Part shown: piece after piece, positions 36,527 to 46,076 of the stretch | How positions within the stretch are numbered: position 1 is the first letter of the stretch | Layout: every line of letters begins with the position of its first letter | Assembly (NCBI GenBank): GCA_020284085.1 | Contig: JACEVL010000828.1 | Span: forward strand, 532,501-596,500 | Direction: 5' to 3' | Length of the DNA stretch: 64,000 bases | Source of the DNA: Aporrectodea caliginosa | Lineage: Eukaryota; Annelida; Clitellata; Crassiclitellata; Lumbricidae | Position numbers and translations under genes: made by a program | The notes under the pieces: model-generated | What the model was told of the DNA's origin: nothing | Database searches by the model: none | The model's input: the letters and a program-made list of their open reading frames with translations, nothing else

Positions 36527-37213
36527 CTGAGGAGAAAATCAGAAATACAATTAAGATGAAGGACTCCACGAAATAGTATTAAACGATCGTAATCCTATGT
36601 GCGTGTTTATGCAGTACCTGTCGACGAGTCCAATATTGACAACAGATCGAGCCTCGAAATGTCGACTTGCCTGTGTTATTCACTCTTGAAAAGATGTGCA
36701 GTTTTCTCTTATTGTTGCACTTAGCTAATTAACAAACAGTTCAGTGATATTCCCTTCCGCAGTTGTGGTGAGGGATCCGTAAGAGCTCTCTTAATGTTTT
36801 CCGAAGCCATCGTCAATGCTTTCATTCAACGATGGTAATTAATCCAGGCAAAATCAAAAGAGGTAAATGTGGATTTCGGTGTTGGACAAAAATGCTCCAA
36901 ATGCAACAATGTTTGATCTACGTTTCTAGCACAAACTATTCAAATCTTTTCGTACAATCACAATGAAGACAGCTTTAGAGATTTTTTGGTAAGTTGTTAC
37001 AAGTTACCAGCGTTATTTCCATCCGCTTAGAATGTTGTTAATACAATACACGTGCTATTAAGCAGGTGCGGTACCAAAAAGAATATTGTGAACATAATAC
37101 ATGTAGTATTAAGGTAGACCTACCTAAACAAGGGAGAAGCGAACGGTAGAGATCCTATGTTAGATAAGAACTTTGAATAAGGAGAGTCCTACGTTTATAG
37201 GAGATGACGTGAC

Positions 37214-37330
37214 CTGCGGAACCGATCAAAGAGATACAAAGACTTTCAGTCGATGTTATTGTTGCATCGTATAATAAATGTTTGCACCCAAGTTTGCGCG
37301 TAAGGAAGAAATTGAATGAGAATGCAGGAA
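37214..37330 (-). pseudogene. ACSBG-like: Possible ACSBG-like exon G
   Basis: The minus-strand frame reads LTRKLGCKHLLYDATITSTE, then SLCISLIGSAG, followed by a CAG-GTCACG donor-like site. It is loosely similar to the ACSBG segment LGxxRCxxxxxAAAPISxETL. The upstream boundary is unclear and conservation is weak. Confidence 0.35.
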
Positions 37331-37522
37331 CATTCTGTGCTCTGAGCATAAGGTTTATCTTCCTAAAATGTTTAGCCACCATAGCCTGCCTCTCTATATT
37401 ATGGAACTGATTTCCTGGATATTGACCTGATTGAGGATCAGTTTTCGTGAGTCATCGTTTGAGGCCTTGTACAGTGGACATTAGTGCGATAAAATTAGAA
37501 ATTAACAATGGTGATAATTAAC

Positions 37523-37698
37523 CTGCTTGTAATGGCTCTGTTTCCTCCGCGACCGACTGACTTGGCCCACGAGTAGATTATTCGCGCGAAGCAGGATCGT
37601 GTTAGATGGGCCGTCATTCTCAGTCTCAGTTCCTCGAAGATCAAAACTGGCGCAAAGATCGTAGTAGGATGCACCTCCTTTGTCCATTCGAAGATATT
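37523..37698 (-). pseudogene. ACSBG-like: ACSBG-like exon F, out of order
   Basis: The minus-strand frame reads EVHPTTIFAPVLIFEELRLR, then IIYSWAKSVGRGGN, with a donor-like CAG-GTTAAT at 37517-37525. It matches the ACSBG segment EVRPTxFxGVPRVWEKxxEK ... WAKxVG, though VPRVWEK has decayed to APVLIFEE. In the protein this belongs after exon C, yet here it lies upstream of exon A. It therefore derives from another gene copy or from rearrangement. The 5' boundary is uncertain. Confidence 0.5.
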
Positions 37699-38044
37699 CT
37701 TTCCCAATGAAACACAGCAATTGAAAAACTAATGAGTCATTTTGTCCAAGTCACGCTAGCTTCAAAAACTGCATTTGAACAACAGGTATCTTAAGGAGGA
37801 GAGAATGGCTGCTTAATTGTATATTACAACTGAATATTTACAGGAGTTAACGGACTGACTATCCGAATTAACGAAAGACCGATACACCGACTCACTCACT
37901 AACTAACTTAAGTCACTTACTCATTCACCGACATGACATTGTATTCTACTGAAAATTATGAAAGTTGGCCTAGATTTGAGCCTGCCCTTCAAGGTTCTGA
38001 TTGGTCACCTAGTTTGGGGACTTGTGAGGGAGATGGAGAAAATA

Positions 38045-38480
38045 AAGTTGATGAACTATTTATCTCAAAATACAAATATCTTTAAGATAATGCGTTTCCA
38101 CTAAATCCAAGAACACGGAAAACCATTTTTAAACACCCTAGGACAGTGCTGTCCAACCTTTTTGACACCGCGGGCCACCGAAGAAGTTATTCTTGAAGCC
38201 GAGGGCCGCACCATTAAACTCAAAAGCAAAGAACTATAATTTATTGAAAATTATTAACTGTTTTAAAATTAATTATGGAGTAATCATAATGAATGCGTCG
38301 TGGAAACTGAATTTCGCGTTCACATCGTCAGATGATAAGCCAAGTTACGAACGAATAACTATGCAAGTAGGCCAGTGACTTTGTTGATGAACTATTTATC
38401 TCAAAATACAAATATCTTTAAGATAATGCGTTTCCATTAACTCCAAGAACACGGAAAACCATTTTAAACACCCTAGGATG
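38045..38480. repeat. About 95-bp direct repeat flanking a hAT-like insert
   Basis: The segment from GTTGATGAACTATTTATCTC to ACACCCTAGGA occurs at 38045-38140 and again at 38384-38477. Between them, from 38141, CAGTGCTGTCCAACCTTTTT and GCGGGCC-type sequence resembles a Charlie-type hAT terminus. The matching right terminus was not clear. Confidence 0.65.
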
Positions 38481-38559
38481 ACACTGGGATTATATAAATC
38501 CTGCAGAACAAATATCGACTTTATTTGAAATTCATAAAAAGCATTATGTCCTTCTCGGA

Positions 38560-39262
38560 AGAATGGAGTTAGTTTTAAATCATACAGAAATCAATTTGAA
38601 AATAATAAATATTCTATTGGTATATTCTTTGATATTGTCAAAGGCTTTTGATACTTTTAATCATGATATTCTAATTCATAGCTTAGTAGCTTATAGAAAT
38701 AGAGTATTGCAAATAGACTGGTTTAAAAGTTCTTTGCAATCGTTCCCAATGTATAACTGTTAACGGTAATGTATCTATTTTTAATTAATTAAATATGGGG
38801 TTCCCTAAGGTTCATTCCTTGACCCTTACGTTTCCTTTTGCATGCAGTCTTTGCTGAATCGTCGCTTTTCAACTAAATAAAATGGCCCCCGGTTTTGTAG
38901 CTTGATTTCTGCTAATATCCAGCACATTCCGAATCTTTATCTTTTTCAACGACTACTGCCTGTTCAATTAAAGGATGGATCAATCGACAGTAACTCATAA
39001 AACTAGTGTAACTGGTCAATTTCTTGTGTTTTTGATTTTCAATTATGGACTACTTGCTGATTTGTACTTCTAAACCTTAGACTGTAATAAGTTCATACAA
39101 GTTCAAAAATTCGGCCTCACCGCTGAAAGCCTAGAAACTAACAGCGCGGTTATATCCCATCTGGACCTACCCTTTGTCAACGTCTGTTTGTTGTAATAAC
39201 CAATGGTGAATTGATGTATGCAATTTGGTTGCAATTAAAATGATTGTTGATTGAATGATTGA
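38560..39262 (+). mobile_element. LINE RT fragment with (TTGA)n tail
   Basis: Bases about 38637-38745 read LSKAFDTFNHDILIHSL and DWFKSSLQ, the catalytic-palm entry of a non-LTR reverse transcriptase. The end, at 39236-39262, is a GATTGTTGATTGAATGATTG tail. The middle is deleted or decayed. Confidence 0.6.
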
Positions 39263-39701
39263 TAGCGTCTCAAAATGTAAGAAGTGCAGAATACCGTCGT
39301 GGAAATGAAGTTGACGGTAGAAGCGAACAGCAGAGGTACATAGAGATCAATAACGAGCCCAACCACGTGACTATAAGACATTATGGAGATTGCCGCTCCA
39401 GATGCAACATCACAGCTCATCCGACGACCCATCGTGCGAGCCGTCCAAACGAACTACAACATATAAAGCACGATTAAATAATGCCGTTGCTCCAGAAACA
39501 AATGTCTCTACGTCTTCGATTACAAAGCGATGATCAGTCGAAGGAAATGACCCCAAACGATTTTCCGTTCCTCACAACTCCCGCATAACATGAAGAATTT
39601 TTATAATTTTTTCTGACTTTGTACATCTAACCATGCTTTGTAAGATTCTGTAATATTTGTGCCATTTTATCTCACCAGATGGCGCTGATAATGATTTGCA
39701 A

Positions 39702-40545
39702 CACTGACTACCATTGGGGTCATTTTGACCCCAAAATAAGATGCTGAATAGAAATTAAATTTGCCTTATAGAAATTGTTAAAAAAATATGTGAATATGAA
39801 ATGCTGTTTGAGAAGAATTAAGCCCCTGACAGCAAGACATCGTATGTTTATCATTTGGAAATTTTACACTGGGAGATAAGAAGGTCAGGAATGAGAGCAA
39901 AACCAATGAGAACGTGTGGTTTTTGACATTGTACAAGACTTGCAAGGTTCAGGTAGAAACGTTATCTGTGACAACATCTTGCCAGACTTGGTCTGGTGCA
40001 GGAGTTGTCTCAAGAACAGATGACTCTGTTAGGCACCATTCTACTCGCTTTCAAAGTCTAGCTGGTAACCCCTCCTCCTCTTATGCTTTTCTCAAAATCT
40101 ATTTCTTCTCTTATGGCCTTGTGCCTGGGAGTGCCTCTGAACGGTACACCCTACCTCTAGTAAGCTACAAGAGGCGCTTTATAAATGTCTGGATACAATA
40201 GAAAATACAATACATTAGAGAACTATAAGAAACTTCAGCCTGAGTTAGGATGCCAAGGGTCGTGAAAACTGTACCCGTTTTCGCGGTTTGAAACGTTTGT
40301 TTTCACACTGTTCGAAAACCGCTAAAGTGGTATGTTTTGTACTGCATTATTCCGAGACACAGAATAATAGGACAGGGCAGGTTTTAAGACCAATTTCAAT
40401 AGAAACTATCACAGCTTGAAAGGAAACAAAATTTAAAAAATTAACTTTTATTCATGCATCACAATGATAAATGGTACCCTATGGGGTCATTTTGACCCCA
40501 ATGGTAGTCAGTGGGTGTAAAAAATGCTGGTTGTTCTAGGGTTAA
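39702..40545. mobile_element. piggyBac-like element remnant
   Basis: The sequence CACTGACTACCATTGGGGTC (39702) recurs inverted at 40482-40513, each joined to the palindrome GGGGTCATTTTGACCCC. The right end continues to CTAGGGTTAA (40536-40545), that is, TTAACCCTAG on the minus strand, which fits a piggyBac-type end with its TTAA target. A matching left TTAA end was not found. A LINE fragment lies inside. Confidence 0.45.
39950..40205 (+). mobile_element. CR1/L2-like LINE 3' end
   Basis: The fragment encodes FFSYGLVPGSASE near 40100, then has AAGAGGCGCTTTATAAATGT and an AATACAATAC tail. It has the same family 3' end as 5585-6112 and 28570-28815. Confidence 0.7.
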
Positions 40546-40729
40546 GAAAGAAATTCTAGCAAAGACAGAGAACTACAGATTGCGATATCCAGAAAAAATT
40601 CATCTGGATGAGTCAAATGGTCGACTGTGTGGCTGACAATGAATTAAACAATGAAGGGATTTTGATTTTCAATTTTAGATAATTTTCATGTGAACTTGAC
40701 CCCAAATTAAGTGAAAAGTATCTTTGGTA

Positions 40730-41413
40730 CTTGTCGGTTAATTCACCCCATTTCATTTTTCCAATGGTAATGACTTCCCCACGTGAAATTAATTCACCCC
40801 ATTCAACTGGTGTCGAAAACACAGCACGATATATGGCTGGATACTGTTGAATTTACGCAATTAGGAAAATATTCAGATCTTGCGATTCATTCTTAAAGTC
40901 AGTCACTGTTTTTCCTATCAGCGGCATAGCAGGCAAGCTTATAGAATCGGGGACTCAAATAGATAATGCGTAAGTTTACGCCAACAATTCGCCTTATAAA
41001 CGGCATATTTTAGCCCGTGTATATTCCAGGTCAGCCAATGACAGTTTGGTAATTAGAAAACATGGACGACACTAACCCTAACCCTGACCCTAACCGACCC
41101 CTCACGACGCGTAACAATGACGCATCAGCTTAACCTAACGGACATAGGCCTAGAAGGCCCTAGATTATAGAAATTTACGTTGTGAGGGTCGGTTAGGGTC
41201 AGGAAAACTAGGGTTAGTGTCGTCATTAGAAGACAGGTAAAGGGTACGACATAATGCGTCTTATGAAACAGTTATAAAATGGATGGACTTGTATGGATAT
41301 CACGTCAGCACTAGGACGGTGCATGAACAGGCAAGGTAGACGCAAGAATTAAATGGGGTGAATTAACCGACAAGGTACACGAGAAAATGAAATGGGGTGA
41401 ATTAACCGACAAG
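40730..41413. mobile_element. Mariner-like MITE with TA target and 30-bp TIRs
   Basis: The termini are perfect inverted repeats of 30 bp starting CTTGTCGGTTAATTCACCCC. TA is present on both sides (40728-40729 and 41414-41415), as expected for Tc1/mariner insertions. A second copy of the TTAATTCACCCCATT core lies about 40 bp inside each end. The middle has inverted telomere-like arms. No coding capacity is seen. Confidence 0.75.
41068..41226. repeat. Inverted arms with telomere-like CTAACCCTAACCCTGACC
   Basis: GACACTAACCCTAACCCTGA at about 41068 is matched in reverse by CAGG...CTAGGGTTAGTGTCGTC ending near 41225. A similar single arm is at 19803-19865, preceded by the same TTTTCTAATGATGACAC context. 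Confidence 0.7.
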
Positions 41414-43463
41414 TAGGCCTACCGTATCTTTGAATTTGAAACAACGGTAATTTTGTATTACTTTTTATTTTCTTAAATTTCTGATCAATACTCAAAAGTA
41501 AATGGTTCAATATCTGTTTTTGTAAAAACGTTTATTCTCTTGTTAGGACCTGAACCTTTAAAATTCTGGGGACGATGTATTGCATGACTTCGTTTACTTT
41601 ACAATGGAATATTAGATTATTAAAATTGACCCCAATTTTTCTAGTTTCCATTATCTCTTGATGAAATACTTAACAAAAAGAATCGTTTGAATTTAATTCA
41701 ATGTCTATTTTGTGAAAAAGAAAATTTCTCGCACAACAGTAACTCTTGACTCTTGTTCTTTATTTCTTTGTAATTTGCCAAAGAACTTTTCTTTTGTTTT
41801 CTGTAGAGAATACCGAATTAAACATGTGGTATTTTGTCGATAAGCTAGTTATATCGAGATACCGAAAGATGCTAGTGAATTTTCTTTGATGGTGATCGTA
41901 GACTAGTTCAGTAACTACTGGTGGGCCTAATTGTAGGCCTAATAGGCGTATTCCAAATACGGTCGGATGATTTGGTGGTGTTGCTGGTTATTGCAGTTGA
42001 TGGTAACTTTAGCTACCATCGACAGATACCTTGAGCATTATTATATTGGCACTGTGCAAGTTCTTAAATTAGCAGGTCATAGGCTTGACTTAGTTCCTGT
42101 TTAACGACGTTGTGAAATAACGAAGGCGATTAGCGTTGCCTTCCTTGATCCTTCTAATTGGCACTGTTCCATAACGGAGTTGCAGTTAATGGGTGATGTT
42201 TCCAGGAAGTAATGTGTTCATTTGATCAATTATAGAGTCAACAATCACTGCACTCGAACTTTGAATCAGTTTATTATTAGCTGGAGACTGTGAATCATTT
42301 GTAGGTAAATATGGTCTTTTATTTAGTATTGTTATTGAACATTTTTCAAAGTGCCTTATGCAGATGGACAACTCGCATAGTCACGTGATTGTTTAAGCCT
42401 ACGGAAGCAAAATTATAGCTGACTATGACTTTGTAAATTAGTTTTACCACATTCAACAGGTGGCTGTTGACGCCAGTGAACCGATGATGAGCTTAAATTA
42501 CAGATATGAAGAGTATGACTAAAATTTCTGGCAAATCCGATGCGGCCATCTGACGATTAGACAGTGCTCTATCGAATGTCACCAAGCTATCATGTCTCAA
42601 GCTTCTTAAATCCGAGGTTCAGCTGGATTGAGTTTTAAAATTCATGTGTTTTGGGCTTCAATTTAGACGCGACGTCATAATACCTACACCAGTTCATGGA
42701 GCATGCTCGAAATTGCATATTGGGTTTAACTGGTTGTCAATCCCACTGGCAAATGGTACAATGACTGGTTGTTAACAACAACTGGCTATATCTCTTCTAA
42801 AAATAAAGATCATTATTAGCACCATGATTCATCATGCTGAGTGACAAATGTTCATGTAGAAAAGCCTTCGATTAAATTTAGGGTATAATAATGTCTTATT
42901 AAGTCGAATGTCATCAGCTGCCCTCTGTTCATCCGGGTATGGACGGCATAGCTGATGAATACTGCCGAGTAATTGCTGACCTTTTTAGGTTGTTTGATTA
43001 TGAACATAGGTTATTCTTACACATAGCGGTTACGTTTGCGACATACTGTTCAATAAGTTGTTAATATGAAGAGGTTAACAGTTTCAACGGTCTAAAATTC
43101 TAAATGCTGCGATGTTCGTTTTCAGCAGCCCAACAAGAGGAAAGCTAGGTCACAGCATACACACTGTTGTTAAAGCAGTAGCATGACTAGCTTTTCATGG
43201 GCCGGGAGGTCGTACAATCGCTTGCGGAGTTACATAAATAAATTCTACCAAATCAAGAAAACTATTGTCTCATGCACAGATTTACGTTTTATTTTAAATA
43301 TTACAGCATAGAAAGATGTTAAAGCCCGTTGACGTTCTGAATTATGATAAATATTAATAAGACTTCTAGTAAATTTGAGTAATTTAGGTATTTGAAAATA
43401 AGACTTACAGTTTTTATTACAGTTTTTTAGTTTACGTTAATCGGTTTAAAATCAAAGGTTTCT
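41414..43463. other. No recognised gene
   Basis: I see no protein motif or clear repeat structure. The small minus-strand frame at 42186-42371 shows nothing recognisable. Confidence 0.5.
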
Positions 43464-44822
43464 AAGCGTGCGTGGCGCCCTCTAGCGAACGCGCGCACTG
43501 TCGGGAAGATTCATCGGTCAGGGTCCCAAGATAAAGTCCTGAGTTCAAATCCAAGGAAGGTCTTTCTAAACTAAAACCACCAGAGTCTCTCAACTTCACC
43601 AAGGATGGGGCCGCGGCTATGTCCCCTGCTTCTCGATCTGAGGCGGTATTATAAATAATAGCGGGGTCCTCATCTCCACCGACAGTTTGATTCTTCTTTA
43701 GGTGAGATCTTAATTCATCTAGTTTGTTCTCGAAATGATCATTTCTTTGCACCTCTTTCCGGAATTGTTCATTACTATCTGTTTGATATTTTATGAACCT
43801 ATCCAATGACTCCTCAACTTGCTGTTGCCGGTTAGTAAAACTACTCAAGAAACTCTCCTGACGCTGTAGAAGTTGATTTAAAACATCTTCAAAATTAATT
43901 GGATTAGGCGTTGATCTGTTAACATTCTCTATGGAATTTCCACGGATTAAAGTTTCCTGTGATTCACCCTTATCTTGTTCTTCTATTTCAGATTCGTCTT
44001 GAGAGGTATTCTGAGCATTGGAATCGCCTAACGAGTCTTCAGACATGTTTGAAAATATTTATTGTGTCAATAAAATTCAACTAAAGAAGTTGTCAGATCG
44101 TTGTAACTAAATTACAATTACAGACTCTTGTCTTATCTTCCAAACGCCACGTATAAGTTGTAATTATCGACGAGTGTTCTCTAAATTATCGAGATCAATG
44201 AAGTCTATCAACTTAGTTTGATTTATTTTTGTAGTCTAATTTATCGCACGAGCAGTCTAATTTATACTATGTACGATCAACCCTTAACGTCTAACTGGAG
44301 ATCAATTGCACAAATTAGCAAAGGTTTACTTCCCTCTTTTAATTAGATATCTCCCCTGGAAAATTTCCACTGCGCCAAGAACTGTTGAGGTCATCACCGA
44401 TCCAGACACTCGGAGACAAAAATATCAAGTTTTCGATAGAAGACGAATTAATTTCACGATAATAACTTCCCGGCCCAATCACCAAATGATTGACCACAAA
44501 TGGACAAACAATTCGAAGAGACACTTCGAATTTTCCACGATTAAATCCACAATTTCTCTCTTGAAATTAGCAAATCAACCAACACCATCGACAACTTTCG
44601 GTCTTCTCCCTCTCAAAAGAGTCGGGTGATATCCACTAACCAATCAGCGGAGGCCATTTTGTCACGAGGTGACTCCAAGAACTAAAATTGGTTCATTACC
44701 TCATGGAAATCGATAATTTTAGACTATATTTAGAAATCGGGCGCGTATCAACCTTAAGCAGGATTACCAAGCTCATTAATAGGTAAGTACGCGTAACTCG
44801 TGGCCGATCCAGGATCGCCACA
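43464..44822 (-). repeat. 3' LTR
   Basis: This is the 1359-bp copy of the 5' LTR. It carries the same coding start, so an open frame of 194 codons (44046 to 43462) exists here. The frame ends at a TAG formed across the LTR/flank junction. It contains the TATA-like and AATAAA signals at the equivalent positions (AATAAA at 44058-44063). Confidence 0.95.
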
Positions 44823-44834
44823 CCCTCCCCATCT
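44823..44834 (-). other. Polypurine tract
   Basis: On the minus strand AGATGGGGAGGG lies directly before the TG that opens the 3' LTR, the standard primer site for plus-strand DNA synthesis. Confidence 0.85.
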
Positions 44835-45175
44835 CACTCAATTTTCGGTTTACCCCGAAAATTTCAAATGGAAGTCTGCATTTGATCTCCAGTATTAACA
44901 TTTAACTAAGCAATAAACGTTCACTTTAGCAACCACAAGAATCATCTACAGTTATAGCAATTAGGTTACAGGATACGATACCATTGAAAGAGTGGATTTC
45001 TTTACACACTTCCAATATTTAGACATTTCCAACACAAATTACGCAAACACTCCTATGAGTTAAATAACCAAAGACGAAAAAAAAACAATGCTTTACATAA
45101 TCTTACAAGTTCGATCTGTAACATTAATCAACCACTGGGACACCTCTTCTTCCTATCCAAACAGTATACGGATGC

Positions 45176-45970
45176 TCAACCTAGGAAGGGCCAGAACCAA
45201 ATCGCACCTCGAATGATGAACAGAGTGGCCACGACTATTTCCACCTCCCCCGGAAACTCAGATGAAAGATCACGGGCGGCTGTTAATCCCTGAAGGAATT
45301 CCTCCTCAGTGACGGCAAGATCCGACTCAAGGAATTTCGGCACGATTTCCATGGTAAGTGCCCATATGTCAAATCCTCGAAGGTCTGTCGAAATCCAAGG
45401 CCTCAACGAAGCACCCAGACCTAAGCTAATTGCCATCTGATTGGGGACTCCCGGGGTTCCCATGGCCCATCTGTCCATAGCCGCCAACACTGATGAAGAA
45501 CGAGATGTGGACTGGATTGTAGCTAAGATGGTCCGGAAGGCACCTGGATAAGCACGCACCGGAGGGGACTGTCTAGCAATCTCCGAGACATCTTCGGAAC
45601 TGATCTCCACACGACCCAATTCAGAGATGAAGTGGAGCGCCAACCAAGCCAACCCTCGTATCCGAAGTTTGGAGGGAATCCCATCAACATCGTTACCGCT
45701 CGAGACCGAAGGCTCCTGAGGCACAGACGAAGGGCTCCTGCTAAAATCATCGCGGGTGGATGAAGGCGTTGAATCTCTTCGAGGTCCTACAGCTGGATCC
45801 ACCTTGATATCCTCCCCGTCCGACACCATGCGGCAGCTGCGTTGAGGTGAAGGGGGAGGCCCAGTAGACTCGCGCGACGATAGAATGATGGGTTCCTGCA
45901 TTCGTTCACTCTCCGCTCGGATCCAGTCCTGGAGATTCTCTTGACAATCGGACATAATGATTACCTTCAC
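45176..45970 (-). CDS. Extra 3' ORF of the Gypsy element, function unknown
   Basis: Between the pol stop and the polypurine tract is a 264-codon frame. The more likely start is the Met of MSDCQENLQDWIRAESER at 45955, with another Met five codons earlier. The first hundred residues are Ser/Pro-rich and probably disordered. From IRGLAWLALHFISELG on, the sequence looks folded and mostly helical, ending in a hydrophobic VATLFIIRGAIWFWPFLG. There is no signal peptide, no furin-type site and no Cys pattern, so I do not call it an envelope. Position (after pol) is where env or accessory genes sit in LTR elements. It would need a spliced or internal transcript. I recognise no family. Confidence 0.6.
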   Translation of the reverse strand: MKVIIMSDCQENLQDWIRAESERMQEPIILSSRESTGPPPSPQRSCRMVSDGEDIKVDPAVGPRRDSTPSSTRDDFSRSPSSVPQEPSVSSGNDVDGIPSKLRIRGLAWLALHFISELGRVEISSEDVSEIARQSPPVRAYPGAFRTILATIQSTSRSSSVLAAMDRWAMGTPGVPNQMAISLGLGASLRPWISTDLRGFDIWALTMEIVPKFLESDLAVTEEEFLQGLTAARDLSSEFPGEVEIVVATLFIIRGAIWFWPFLG

Positions 45971-46076
45971 CTCCTCTCAAAGTGTCAATTGCAGAGATGA
46001 AATGAACCCTATAAACAGATATAACTAACATTCAACCTTATAATAATCCGCTCTCCAATTTCGTTGGAGTAAAAAG

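Noticed and set aside
43462..44046. Separate 194-codon gene
   Set aside because: It is the 3' LTR copy of the first part of gag-pol, so I annotated it as part of the LTR.
45176..45970. Envelope gene of an endogenous retrovirus
   Set aside because: No signal peptide, cleavage site, Cys pattern or glycosylation-rich ectodomain is visible. It is kept as an unknown ORF.
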